Shown here piece after piece: positions 63,662-64,000 of a stretch of 64,000 nucleotides of DNA. Below the pieces are notes generated by a model that saw nothing but the letters and a program-made list of their open reading frames with translations, was not told where the DNA came from and did no database searches. This DNA comes from Brugia malayi (lineage: Eukaryota > Nematoda > Chromadorea > Rhabditida > Onchocercidae), in the NCBI RefSeq assembly GCF_000002995.4, contig NW_025062479.1, positions 3,555,721 through 3,619,720 on the forward strand, in the 5' to 3' direction. A program made the position numbers and the translations under genes. Every line of letters begins with the position of its first letter. The stretch's first letter is position 1.

Positions 63662-63722
63662 ATGGAAAAAATGAATTCGCTAATACTAATGCTACTGTTT
63701 GCCGGTTCGACCGCTTGGACAC
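63662..63722 (+). CDS. Signal-peptide first exon of a gene leaving the window (partial)
   Basis: ATG 63662 opens MEKMNSLILMLLFAGSTAWT and then a strong GTAAGT donor in phase 1. The sequence before it, TTCTTCAAAG, could be a trans-splice acceptor. The N-terminus is a textbook signal peptide. The next exon is uncertain: an acceptor near 63882 would continue with SDYAFDEKHY, but it soon reaches a stop. Most of the gene, if real, lies beyond 64000. Product unknown. Confidence 0.38.
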
Positions 63723-64000
63723 GTAAGTTATGCTTGACTAATTAACCTAACCAATTCGTTTAAACATTATGAAATGAGTGCAGTGAATCTAGACTTATCA
63801 AGAAAAAACCAGACTTTACCTTCTTCACAGTACGTACTTAATTTCTGGACTTTGAAGCTCATTACATCACCAACAGATTCAGATTATGCTTTTGACGAGA
63901 AACATTATGTTATACCTTAGTTTACTTTTCATTTATATTTCTTATCAGCACAATCGAGATTGGAAGTTCTTTAAAATTTTAAAACAAGGGTAATATTCAT
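63723..64000. other. Right edge of window
   Basis: Presumed intron and possibly second exon of the signal-peptide gene. A good acceptor (CTTCTTCACAG) ends at 63831, but the exon after it is out of phase with exon 1. Confidence 0.3.

Overview
The window looks like nuclear DNA from a nematode. It is AT-rich and has many small exons with GT..AG introns, T-rich 3' splice sites of the TTTCAG type, and acceptor-like sites just before several start codons (possible spliced-leader addition). Recognisable genes include a JNK kinase, a LARGE-type glycosyltransferase and G-protein alpha subunits of the nematode gpa kind. A filarial or other clade III worm is my guess; no species-diagnostic sequence was seen. 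All gene models were assembled by hand from reading frames, splice sites and codon phase. Every reported multi-exon model keeps phase through all its junctions, but none has been checked against transcripts.

Layout. 998-5466 (+): a divergent G-alpha-like gene lacking the two catalytic GTPase residues. 18732-7576 (-): jnk-1-like MAP kinase with at least two upstream first exons, an internal start and a pair of duplicated, probably mutually exclusive kinase exons. 29981-24532 (-): a complete conventional G-alpha gene of 352 codons. 34743-32835 (-): a predicted secreted protein with a long poly-aspartate tract. 36416-35232 (-): a weak small gene with a WHEP-like start. 40222-36790 (-): PRCC homologue. 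43014-41529 (-): secreted 8-cysteine protein. 46255-45516 (-): secreted 97-residue protein. 46854-51934 (+): LARGE (lge-1-like). 61106-58697 (-): four-pass stargazin/claudin-like protein. 63662 to the right edge (+): a signal-peptide exon of a gene that leaves the window.

Themes. Two G-alpha genes, a stress MAP kinase and a gamma-subunit-like membrane protein are signalling genes. LARGE builds matriglycan-type glycans in the Golgi. PRCC is a nuclear splicing/checkpoint protein. Three or four short genes encode predicted secreted proteins without a recognised family and are the most novel content. No operon is proven. The long stretches between genes hold microsatellites, homopolymer runs, one fold-back (MITE-like) element and several short inverted or tandem repeats. 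No tRNA, rRNA, CRISPR array or autonomous transposon was recognised.
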